Below are positions 44,823 to 55,698 of a stretch of DNA of 64,000 bases, one piece after another. The position numbers and the translations under genes are program-made. Position 1 is the first letter of the stretch. Each line of letters opens with the position of its first letter. The notes below the pieces were generated by a model. It saw only the letters and a program-made list of their open reading frames with translations. It was not told the origin of the DNA and ran no database searches. Where the stretch lies: NCBI GenBank assembly GCA_029204225.1, contig MU832030.1, positions 1-64,000 of the forward strand, written 5' to 3'. The DNA is from Diphasiastrum complanatum. Lineage: Eukaryota; Streptophyta; Lycopodiopsida; Lycopodiales; Lycopodiaceae.

Positions 44823-46960
44823 GGGGTTAAAGAATTTGGAGTCTTATCTTTAAAAATTTATGGATAAGTAGCAAAACCATAGAACTTGCATTTTGTCAAT
44901 GTGCAAGTCCTCAATGGTCAATTAATTGTAGCACATTTGTGGTGACTTATAGTACTTTTGTGCGTACTTCTTTATGTAATCAGAATATCTGCCTGTTAAC
45001 AATCTGTTTCCTCCTCAGAATCGGTCAAGTTCCTGGTCGATAGACTTTAGTTTGATTCCACACTTGTCTATCACTCGTTTTAAGAATTTTTATCAAAGAC
45101 ATCACAACTATCAACGATGCCTTAATTGTCTCTCATAATTCTGTCTATATTTCAGAACTTATCTTATATATTTCTAACATAATATCAAAGCTTAGGCTCT
45201 TATGAACTAGTTCAAAAATTGCAAGTATGATTAATTTGATTTTCCAGCATGGTATTAGAGTGGGTTTACAAGATTCTGAATGTTTATTGAAAACATGTTT
45301 TGAGAGTCAATTTGAAACCAACCTTTAGATTTTATTCCTAGTCAATCTATTGTGTGTATTTCGATTTTAGAATTATGGAATCAATTTCAAATGTTTCTGT
45401 TGTGGAGAAACTAGATGGTGTGGGATGTTGTGGAAGGCACTAATACTAAACCCTTAGTGGATGCTGCTACCACTACTAAATGGAAGCAAAAAGATGGAAA
45501 GGCTCTTGCATTAATAGCCTTAGTTTGAAAGATTCATTAGTCTCCCACATTAGTTTGGCCAAGACTTCAAAGGAAGCTTGGAATTCCCCCACCAGTCTTT
45601 ATGAGAATCAAATTAATCAAAACATGATGTTTAAGAGTGAAGATAAATACGCTTGTTACTATGATTTACTCAACCATAGCAAGATCTTGAAGTATTTTTG
45701 CTGAAAAATGGAGAAAATTATATGTCTCCATATTTGCAAAGTTTTAACTTGTTTGAGACAAATTTTGTAGAACACTTATTTCTCAACAAAAATTAGTGTT
45801 TGAAGGCTTTGTGGAGGGCAAATCATATGGGTAACTTTAGTAGTGGCATCCAGTAGAGCTTATAGTTACTCAAATATGAAAAATGGCTGTAAACTCTAAA
45901 AAATATGGAGACTTCTAGCAAAAAAGCTATGTTGGACACATTGTGTGAATTGTATTTTCTTGGATAAACTAGGTCAAATTAGCTGGTAGAGCAACTGTGA
46001 CCAGTGAACTCTATATCCTAAATAGTCTGACGATCAAAATTCACAAATCTTGTCCAAGAGTCAACGACCTAATATGCATGGGTCCCATAACTTTCTTTTT
46101 TGAAGTTTGAAAGATAAAAGAATGTAATTCTTCTTTAAACTTTTCACTTAGTAGTGTGAAGAGAATTGAAGGGCAGCACAGCCTTAAATTCAATATAAAT
46201 AAATAAATAAAAAGCTTCAAGGTTACATGATAGTTCAAAACCTTAAAATTCATCTTCAACGAACAAAAATATCACTTCAAAGTGGAGAAACATCAAATTT
46301 TACATCCAATGCAACCATTAGAAAGTTGACATTGAATGTGAATTTGGCAAATGGTGCACAAATTAGGAGCCACAAAAGCCTCATTTCTTATGTTGTAGGG
46401 ATAGTCATATAGTTTATGTTGGATCAAGAAAATCTCATTAGTGTGTAACTTGGAGGATACTATGATATGTTAAGGGCACATATAACCATGGCCTTGAGTA
46501 TGAAAGAGATGCTTGACTCAATTTTCCTGGCTATTGTGATGTAGATTGGTCTAGTGACATAGAGAAGAAAAAGATCCATCACAATTTACTTATTTTCATC
46601 TATTTAGCAACAATCGTATGGGGGAGTAAAAAGCAATCAAAGATTGCTCTCTCATCAATCAAAGTAGAATATAGGATAACAAATGCAGCATGTTAATGCA
46701 TTTGGCTATCATGACTACTAGTTGAATGCAACGAGGACCGAACATTCTTTTATAAAAACAAAAATTCTAGCTAAAATAACTGAGTTCAATAAACAAGCAA
46801 GTGGCTAAAATACTTGCAAAAGGACTCGGCAAAATAAATTTATCATTTTTTTACTACTTGTGAGTTCGAAGAAAAATAGATTAGTCATTAAGAGGTATAA
46901 TTGGCTACTTGGTTGGTACTTGTATATCAGCATTGTTTACAGGTGCTTACGATTCCTTTA
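44823..46960 (+). pseudogene. Relic of a Ty1/copia retrotransposon
   Basis: A degenerate primer site (CATGGTATTAGAGTGGG) lies near 45250. Gag-like sequence follows from 45376 (MESISNVSVVEKLDG) through SHISLAKTSKEAW near 45550. Near 46540-46720 the RNase H end is recognisable (DVDWSSDIEKK, WGSKKQSKIALSS, KVEYR). Protease, integrase and RT are missing or unreadable. Stops are frequent; no LTR pair was found. Confidence 0.65.
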
Positions 46961-47100
46961 GTGGACATTGAACCTAGTGAGGCCATCAATAGGAGCCTAA
47001 TAGCTAGTGGTTAGGGCAATCTCTATTTTCATATAATCATTTTTCACTCTTAACTAATAAAGTCTGGGATATATTTTGCGACCTCTCCTTTTTTGCTATG

Positions 47101-47104
<4 letters not shown>

Positions 47105-47187
<83 letters not shown>
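47105..47187. repeat. (TG)n microsatellite
   Basis: About 41 TG units without interruption. Confidence 0.98.
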
Positions 47188-47189
<2 letters not shown>

Positions 47190-49354
47190 CTATGTTGTCG
47201 TGCAAGGTTGCTTGAGTGACATTGTAAGGCAATATACTAGGACCTTCACTTGACACATCCAACTTGAAGGCAAAGTAATGCCAAACTTCATACTAAATGG
47301 CTTTGCACAAATGCACATTCATTTACATATTGACATAAAATGCCAATGACATTTGGAATTCATTCACAAGAGGGAGAACGACCAATGCTAATCAAACTCA
47401 TCAAAAAATTGAAACGTTGCTTGAATACTTGATTTCAAAAAATTCAATGAGGCAAATGGATCAACCGCATGATGCTCTCTTTGTGCTTTTTGTTCTTCTA
47501 GCATGGACTTCAAGGGAGACAACGCAGCAAGCTTGATTTGACCAGAAGGCATATTGAGCAAAAATTGTATTCCTTCAACAGGTAACCATAAAACTGAATT
47601 TGAAAATTGTTTGCCCCATAGCAACGTGATGCCAGTCTCATTGCATTTGATTTTGAACTGATGTTGAAAGCTAATATCATTAGTAGTAGCAACACAATGA
47701 TTTGTTTCATTGGACGCCTTAATGTATTCACGAAAATCAAATGTGTGCCTAATTAACAACACATTTGGCTTTGGCAAGTATGATTCTTCAACAATGCTCT
47801 GAAGCACTAGTAAAGAAAATGCCTTCTTGCGTCTTGGTCTTTTGGAAAAAAAAACTAAACATCTGATCAATTTGATCATGGGTGTGATCCACCAATTTGA
47901 TCATGGGTGTGACCTACCAACAAAAATACTATTTTTATTTTTTTGAAAAAAAAAATTCTACCAACATCGATAAGTAAGCCAGTACAATTTGATTTTCATT
48001 TTCCCTAGCAGTCTTGTCAAGTTGCAAATACAATATTTCTGGAAGATTATCACCAAATTCGCAAATTATCTTTTGTACAATGGTTATGGTCAAATCTGGA
48101 TCGTTTCGAACATTGGGCAGCAAAAAAATAAATTTTTTAAAGTATTGAAAGTAAATTAATTTTTACCTTTCTCATCATTGGTCTTTGCTAGTTGTTTGGC
48201 AGATTTTAACAACTCGCATGTCGAACAAACTGTCATTTGCAATTTTTTACAAATCTTCACCAAACCAAAATCTCTCTTCCAAAGTCTAAGAAAATATGAG
48301 TAACTTAAATAGGCAACATTTTTTGTCTTAGCGAACTCCTTGTACGTCAAATATATCTCCAATTTTGTAAAATTATCTGGCAAGTGAAAATATATTGAAA
48401 TGGGTAATTTCTCTCCATGCACATCCACAAAATGCTTTAGCCAAGCCATAGCATTCAAAGCATCCAGAGACACGGTTCTACCCTACAATGATCCTTGCAA
48501 TGTTGGATCTTTTTGAAGTTGTGCGTGCATTCTTTGAAGATGTGAATTTTCAATTGCATGAACAGCTTTGTAGGCTTTTCGACAAACCTCCGTTGTATTT
48601 AAGAAATATGCATACGAGTTTTTGTCAGGTCTCATTGTGGCACACAAATAGTAATTCTTTTCATCTTTACTTTGCAAAAAAAACTTGGACCACAATTCCT
48701 CGATCTCTTTGTTATTTAATTTTTGTAAGCAAGAGGCTGAACAACAAGTAATGGACCGTACCTTCCGAATCTCGTGTCTTGTAATCAATTGTTTTTGACA
48801 TTTTGTCAAAATAGGTGAAGATTTCAAGTCTCTCTTGTATCTTTCCTTTCTTTTGAAATCAAATTTGTAAATTGACTCCGTGGCACTTGTAGTTGCTCGA
48901 ATAGGTTGAGAAGGTGTGGGAATGTCTGTCTGAACATCAGGATGTTGTTGATTTGCCTCAACTGGTTCTGCAGTGCCAGAAGAATAAGGATTTTCAATAA
49001 TATAGCTCTTTTAGATTTGACCGGATTGGAGATTTGAGAAATGGACCTTCTTCAAATATGTGAAAAACTTGCATGTCGAGGATCATTTGATTGACGGGGA
49101 TCTATAGATTTACTTGAATCCGTGACTGAGTGAATTGAATCATGTGAATCATCACTCACTAACTCTTTTGATTGGTCAAAACAATATTGCAATGTTGTTT
49201 CTCTAATATCTGAATCAGAAGACGAAGAACTTGAATTTGTAACAAGTTGTGTCAAAGGAGTCATTTCTTGAAAAGTTGTTAGATGGGAAATTTCATATGA
49301 TGTTGTTGACGTGGAAACAGAAAGGGTAATAGGACAAGAACCCGAAGGAGTGGC

Positions 49355-50217
49355 TGTTAAAAATTGTAAAACATATCTATCATCTGTTGTTAATGTTTGT
49401 GTGAAAAATGCAAAAAATAAACTTGGTAGAGGCCAAAAATCTTGTATATAGATAAACACACATGTGTGGAGCCTATTCCCACGTGTGAAAATAGTGTACT
49501 TGTCATGTACCATAATCATATAGGTTGTACATATGATTTAATTCAAGTTCTAGTGGCTAAAAAGGCCAAAAACTAGTTTTCTAGACATATGACACATGGC
49601 ATCAATCTATTGCTTGCATGAGCCACATCCTTTGGTTAGGTGTCACATCCCATGTGTAGAGGACAGCTCACATTTGTGGAATAAGCTGAAGTAGACGAAT
49701 TTTGACTTCTAGAAAATTTTCAAGTAGATCTCCATATAGAAGGAAAATGGACCAAAAGTGCTCAAAATAGAAGGTTTTGTCAAGTGTCGGTTTTGCATGA
49801 TGAATCATCATATGACAAAGCACCTTCACACATGTGGGATCAAAGGGATGATCAGCACTTATTGTATATATAGAGCCACATTTGGCCATAATCAGTGTGA
49901 GACACCAATCTTGGTTTTGGAAGCAATTTTGAGTGATTCTCTCCATTTGTCTACATTTGTTTTGATTGTTTTGAGGTTCTATCAATGTGTACTTGATTTT
50001 CAGGTTGGAGTCCATACTCAGACAATGTTTCACATGTGTGAAACCAGAAAGTACACTTACCTTCAATTATTGTGTTCTTGTTAGGATTTTGTGTCTAGAA
50101 TCGATCTAGATTGATCTTAATCTGAAGTAGATTGATAGATCAAGTAATCTGACAACCAATCCCTCTTGAGGATCAGATTAAAATCCACTCTTGGTCCTTT
50201 TTGTACTTTTTGCACAT
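49355..50217 (+). repeat. 5' LTR of element F
   Basis: 863 bp from TGTTAAAAATTG to TTTTTGCACA. Contains several ACATGTGT/CACGTGTG palindromes. Confidence 0.7.
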
Positions 50218-52137
50218 GGTATCAGAGCCTAGTACAAGAGGTGTTGTTGAAATTGATAGGGTTAATCCAAATCAAAGCCAAAATTAGCAGTTTTTTGTAA
50301 ACTAGTCAAATTTTGTGTAGCGAGTTGGATTTGATAGATATTCTCAAAATTTTTGGACCAGAACTTGTTGTGGGCTGTAGGAACTCTTTTCACACATGTG
50401 AGGCCATACAGCTCCGGTTTTGGCTGAGAAAATTCAAAAATTTGTACAATTTGACTCACACACCCAATTTGAGAGATTTTTGGTGCAAAATCAAGCATTT
50501 TCTATAGAGAATCTAATCCCTTGATTAGTTCTTGGATTAGATCAGCCAAAATATGGTAGACCGGCCCTCTAGTACTCAAGATTATTGGTCACGCCATGAT
50601 TTAATTCCATGTCAAGGCCAGTTTGTGACTAATTACCTTGAGAGGACCTAGACCCTCTAATTGAGACATTTGGAACATTGCATGTCTGTGTGACAGATAT
50701 AGGCAGGAGGACTGCATGAAGAGGTGTGATCTATTATAGTTGACCTGCATGGAGATTGCATGGTTACATGCACATGACTCTACTCTCTATATAAGGAGGT
50801 GGGGATTCTCCCGTCGACATATGAGGTTAGGTTACCAGTTTCTCTCTTCTCCTTGAGTGCATGTTGAAGTTGAGAGAGATTTTGTCAAAAATCATAGATT
50901 AAGGAGTGATATACAAGGTGAGAGGATGAAATCCATTGTATCATCACTCTAGATTTGTTCAAGAGTGATAGGTCAAGTTTAGAAGCATCAATTTGCTAGA
51001 AAACATCCTTAGATCTGTCCTCCAAGAGAAACCTTTGAGAGTTTCTAGTGCATATAGAGCATCTATGAAAATCTTTTGTAGAATTTGACATAGATTGGCT
51101 TCAATTGAAAGTTCTAGAAAAGAGATTGAGATCCAAGTCACATTATTCAATCCTACTCGATTTGTTTGAGTGTTTGTGAGGTTTGAAAAGAGTCATTAAG
51201 GTGTCTATGGCAAATGTTTAGAGAGAGATCCAATTTTCTAAGAGTTCCTTCCTTTGTAGAGGCCAAGATCTAGAAGCTCATTTTGTGTTGTTATTGGTGA
51301 GGAATTTGTCTTCTCCTATGTGATCAAATCTTTCTAAGTGGCATTAGCTCTTTGAAGCACAATATCTTAATGAGAAAAATCACAACTTTTGATTTTGAAT
51401 TTCATTCCAAGTCTTAAAAGGTAGAGTAATTGGTGGAATCCAATAGGAGTGATTTCAATTTGTTGAGCGAAAATTGACATAGTATGTATGAAACTCAAAT
51501 TAGTTCTATTCAACTTTCTTTGTGAGAGTGTGAGGGTCAATTTGTGATCCCATTTGATGTCTAGAATGAGGAGGAGTCCATATTTGAGTATTCATGTATG
51601 GTTGAGATCTTTGTGAATCTCTAGTTGTCTAATTTTTAAGCTTTATGAAAAATTGGTGGTATAGTTTGTTTTCAAATCAAATCAAATTCATTCTAAATCT
51701 CAAGAGTGAGATTATTTGGGTCAAGAGTGAGTCCAAAAGAAGTGATTAAGTTTTATTTTCATGTGTTTGAAACAAAACCCATGTTTTGTTCAAGAATCTC
51801 AAGTGTTGAGAGAACTAGTCAGGTGAAAAAGAAAATCTAGGTGTCAAATCTTTTTCATATCCATTTCAACTTTCAAAAGAAAGAGTCATTGGTATTTGAT
51901 GAGTCCAATAGGAGATTGGATCTGATTTTTTTAGTGATTTGATTCAAAGATTGTGTGCTTTTGTCTTAGTGATCAAAGCAAAGTTTCCAAGTGACTAGTC
52001 ATTACTGTGAAGATTTATTCTTAGGTTTGTGAGCTAGATCTTTTGTAGATCCTTCTAGATTGTTGAAGATGTTCAAATCTAGTCTCTTGAAAGTCACAAA
52101 TTACATTTGTAGAATCATATAACAGGTTTTTATTCAC
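50218..52137 (+). other. Primer site and leader of element F
   Basis: TGGTATCAGAGC at 50218-50229 is the primer-binding site. The remaining 1.9 kb is AT-rich leader without a supported gene. Confidence 0.7.
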
Positions 52138-53211
52138 ATGGCATCAAAAGGTAGCATCCTATTGAAGGAAAGAAAGGATCCTGAGTGCAACCTTTGTGGC
52201 AAGGGAGGATATTTTTTCTCAAGATGCTACAAAAAGAAGACCAATCCATCCAAGGAGAACCAAAGCAAGGGGGCCGAGGTGAAGGATGGAGCTTCAAGTT
52301 CAAAATGCAAATACAAGAAGGACAAGTCCAAGGAAAGGTGTTTCCTTTGTGGAAAGGTGAATGAGGCTTGGAGTCTCACAAGGACTTGCAATATTTGTCT
52401 TCAAGAGTCCATCACAACACATGTCAAATCTTTTGAATTTTTTCATTTGGAAGTGCATTGTTTGGTTCAAGATACAAAGATAGATGTCACTTTCATGAAA
52501 GTAACTTGGATTTATTTTATGTCCTTGGAAAGTATTTTGCTTGGAATTTTGGACAAGTTCAAACTTATTGTCATTATCCAAGAGAAATCAATCAAGAATA
52601 AAGAGCAATCACAAAATGAAAATAGTTTCATTTATGCTCTCATGTCAACTTATGAAGAACCATTTTGCTTTGAAGAGATTATGTTTCCAAAACATCTAGA
52701 AAGCAAGATGTTGTACCATCATTTGTATGCTCTTAAATTGAGTAAGATCAAGTATGAGTTTAGTACTCATAGTTTGAAAAAAGAAGTTTTTTCATGTATT
52801 GAGGAGTATTGTAAACTTCTTGTGAGGTTAAGTGAAGCATCCACTGAGGACACTTACACCCTCAAGAAAGTATTTAGCCTTAATTTGATCAAGTTTGAGT
52901 ATGGTTTCAAGATTAGATCCATTTTGGATAGAGTTCATATTTTTTGGACTAATGAAGCTAGTATGCTTAATCCTGAATATTGCTCATGGTACAATCTTGA
53001 TCTGTATGATCTTTGTGGTCATGATGAGGCATGGAAGCCTCAATTTTTTCAGTCTTTCTTGCAGCCAACTTCATGCATGTGGACTTTGCATACCCAGGAT
53101 CGACATCAAACATGCAGGAGGTACATTGGCATAGTAGTAGGTTGGGGGAATATTTTTCAAAGGTATTTGGAAAAGATTTCTATCAAAGGGAACTTATCAT
53201 GGATTTGGTAA
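52138..53211 (+). CDS. gag-like protein of element F, unrecognised C-terminal part (357 aa)
   Basis: Starts MASKGSILLKE, like the start of copia gag (compare MASNGG in element G). It then passes at once to a cysteine knuckle, CNLCGKGGYFFSRCYKK, in which the usual His is Tyr. A second CFLCGK follows within a Lys-rich stretch. The gag core between start and knuckle is deleted. Residues from about 95 on match no retroviral domain known to me. Expected role at most RNA binding. Confidence 0.6.
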   Translation: MASKGSILLKERKDPECNLCGKGGYFFSRCYKKKTNPSKENQSKGAEVKDGASSSKCKYKKDKSKERCFLCGKVNEAWSLTRTCNICLQESITTHVKSFEFFHLEVHCLVQDTKIDVTFMKVTWIYFMSLESILLGILDKFKLIVIIQEKSIKNKEQSQNENSFIYALMSTYEEPFCFEEIMFPKHLESKMLYHHLYALKLSKIKYEFSTHSLKKEVFSCIEEYCKLLVRLSEASTEDTYTLKKVFSLNLIKFEYGFKIRSILDRVHIFWTNEASMLNPEYCSWYNLDLYDLCGHDEAWKPQFFQSFLQPTSCMWTLHTQDRHQTCRRYIGIVVGWGNIFQRYLEKISIKGNLSWIW

Positions 53212-53320
53212 GCATACTGCTATGATGGATTCTTTGTTCATCTTCACTTCAAATGCAAAGCAAAGAATCCAAACTCAAAGGATCTTCACCAACATCAGAA
53301 AGATATATTTTAAGGAGGAG

Positions 53321-54189
53321 TGTTAAAAATTGTAAAACATATCTATCATCTGTTGTTAATGTTTGGGGGATCCTACCCATGTAAATATTTTGTACATATC
53401 CAAGGTATGTGAATTGAGCACATATCCTTGTAGAATAGGGCGAGTTTGGGTTAGGTAGATCAAATTCCAGTAACATGCATAAAGTCTAGTTGGTCTAGTA
53501 TGATATGCAATAATGTTCACAATGTCTAGTTTGACATGCATATAGAGATTCACATGGAATTGGTCAATTATGACCTTGTAGAAACTCGAGCCACAATGAA
53601 TGCATAATGTCCTAAGTTTCCATAGTGACATGCAAAGCATGCAATCACTCTAATGGACACATGCATGTAGATTTGTACATGGCTAGTTGAGAAATTGCCA
53701 TTTGGAGAAAGTAGGTAAAAGTTAGGTGCAACCTATGCATGCTAGCAGTTAGGTGTCAAGTTAATAGTTGTTTGCACTTGAATAGGTGTAGGATGTGCAT
53801 TGAATGCAAGGAGTACCACGAATTTTGGCTCTCCTATATATGTACATATCATTCTCATTCACAAAGTAATGAAGAACCAAAGTTTTGTAGCTATCTCATG
53901 CTTGGTTGGACCTAAACTTTTTTTTCTTGTTATCTCTCTAGCTCTCTCTCTCTAACTCGTGTTGAGGCTAATGCGTATGCATTGTAATCTTGTACTTTTT
54001 AATCATTCTTTGATTCATTGCTATCATAGTCTATTGATTAGCATGCTAGATTGTGAATTAGCCATATCTTCTTAACTAGATCTTGTTGAACAATCTAGAA
54101 TCAGGGTACTGTGCCAATCACAAAGCTTAATCAAGATCAGTCACTCTTGTGGACATTCCCCACACGTGTGAATTCTGGAATTTTCAACA
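53321..54189 (+). repeat. 3' LTR of element F
   Basis: 869 bp, TGTTAAAAATTG to TTTCAACA. Contains a TATATATG-like box near 53835 and a CT-rich stretch near 53940. Similar in length to the 5' LTR but not in sequence after base 45. Confidence 0.65.
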
Positions 54190-54330
54190 GTGGCTTCATA
54201 ATAATACCTTTCATTAGGAATATCAGACGAGGACGACTCAGATGTGGCTACGTACTAAATTACAACTACAGGAATAGAAGAAGAAGAACCACTTGCCATG
54301 ACAAAAATCTAAAAGAAAAAAAATTATTCC

Positions 54331-55449
54331 TATGCTAAGCATAGACAAAAATAAAAATATGAACGTAAAATTTTACAACAAACCAAATTTTTTTCTTATC
54401 CTATGCTAGTCATAGAAAAAGTTAAATAGGCTATGCTAACACTAATACAACTAGACACTGAAATTCGCAAAGAGCACATTTAACCTGAAATCAACAATAA
54501 CAATGATAATTTCCACATGCAAAATACTTCTCTTGAATAATAAACTGTTAGGGTTAGGGTTTCATTCTAAAAGCAGGGCTAGAGTTGGCAAACTTGACAT
54601 GTTGCCGGTTAGGGTTGAAACACATGACACGTTGGTAAACCGTAAGGATTGGTGCTAGTACCGATATTTTGTCAAAAAGGGGTCCCATTAAAGTCCGGCG
54701 GTCAACTTTTTCTATTTAAGGACCCACAGAGAAGAACAAGGCACTTCATTTGCGATTTTGCATTAAAGGTTGTCGTCAAAGCAATCTATGCGTTCATTCG
54801 ACAATCTTCTATAATCTCGTGCATAGCTTTCAGCGATCCTTTTCTAATTAAGATGACATTTCTAATTTTTTTTCTTTTTCAAAGTTTTTCTTTATGCTCA
54901 GCATAGTATTACAAACATTTAGTTTATTTAAATAGTTAAAGATCTTATGCTTGGCATAGCGTAGATCGGCACTTTGACGATAATCTGAAGAGAAAAGTTT
55001 ACTTTCTTTTATTTTGCGATTATTGGCTATGCTCAGCATAGGAACCTTGATTTCTCTCGTCAGAGCCTTATGATGAGCATAACATCTTCTCTTTCTTTAA
55101 GAGCTAATGTTATGCTCAACATAAGATATTATCATCATCTCTCCTGGCTTCTATACTGAGCATAACATTTCTACTCACTCCACGCGTTTATATTATGCTG
55201 AGCATAAGATCTCCTCATCTGCTCACTCACATTCTATGTTGAGCGAGCGAGCGAGCGGATGAGGATATCTTATGCTCAACATAACATAAACGCGTTGAGT
55301 GAGTAGGAATATTATGCTCAACATAGAATTCGAGAGAGAGGATGATAATATCTTATGTTGAGAATAACATTAGCTCTTAAAGAAAGAGAAGATGTTACGC
55401 TAAACATAAGACTCGGACTAGAGAAAGCAAGGTTCCTATGCTGAGCATA
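54331..55449. promoter_or_regulatory. Array of TATGCTNAGCATA palindromes between genes E and H
   Basis: Full or near-full copies start at 54331, 54402, 54893, 54946, 55028, 55069, 55111, 55152, 55194, 55271, 55313, 55354, 55396 and 55437. Six more lie in introns of gene H (56118, 57113, 57748, 57798, 57938, 58478). The motif was not noticed elsewhere in the window. Such dense palindromes are what transposase- or regulator-binding arrays look like; a methyltransferase target is another option. Confidence 0.8.
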
Positions 55450-55474
55450 GCCAGTAGTTGAAAAATAAAAGAAC
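55001..55474. repeat. Long inverted repeat (hairpin, arms about 215 bp)
   Basis: The left arm, about 55001-55216, pairs with the right arm, about 55255-55474, around a 38-base loop. For example GGCTATGCTCAGCATAGGA on the left pairs with TCCTATGCTGAGCATAGCC on the right, and AACGCGTT-type and AAGAAAGAG-type stretches also match across the dyad. Small indels occur. Transcribed, it would fold into a long hairpin. Confidence 0.85.
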
Positions 55475-55698
55475 TTCCTATTATTAACATTGAAGATACT
55501 TATTATTTTTGGCTTAGATACAAAAATTGAAAACCTCCAAAATCTACACAAAAATGTAGGTTTCTAATCATATTTATTGTTAAAATCTTAAGAAACAAAC
55601 TTGAATCTCACTAGATTTGTTTGGTTAAATTGTACTAAAATGGCAATAATAATTGTATTTGTGCAGACTTTTAGATCGGTAACTTTGCAAAATTAAGG

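Larger units (their letters stand above)
49355..54189 (+). mobile_element. Element F: non-autonomous copia-type LTR retrotransposon inserted in gene E
   Basis: GTGGC is duplicated on both sides (49350-49354 and 54190-54194). The ends are TGTTAAAAATTG and TTTCAACA. The 5' LTR is followed by TGGTATCAGAGC at 50218, and the 3' LTR is preceded by AAGGAGGAG at 53312-53320. The inner part has one frame with gag-like zinc knuckles but no RT or integrase. The two LTRs agree only over their first 45 bp, which is abnormal (see findings). Confidence 0.75.
47388..54299 (-). pseudogene. E: DUF7869-type transposon protein gene, interrupted by retroelement F
   Basis: Starts ATG at 54299 (MASGSSSSIPVVV). It runs to 54190, is broken by F (49355-54189) and resumes at 49354; ignoring F and one copy of its 5-bp duplication, the frame is continuous across the insertion. 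A Ser-rich acidic region follows, then a cysteine region (ITCCSASCLQKLN), LDALNAMAWLKHFVDVHGE, VCSTCELLKS, and the hallmark LPEILYLQLDKTAREN near 48040. A His-Thr-His-Asp-Gln motif near 47890 is disturbed by a 22-bp tandem duplication. This motif series is that of DUF7869 proteins of eukaryotic transposons. TAG stops occur in the first exon and at about 48500. Without F it would be divergent to gene H with 1.4 kb between starts. Confidence 0.7.
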
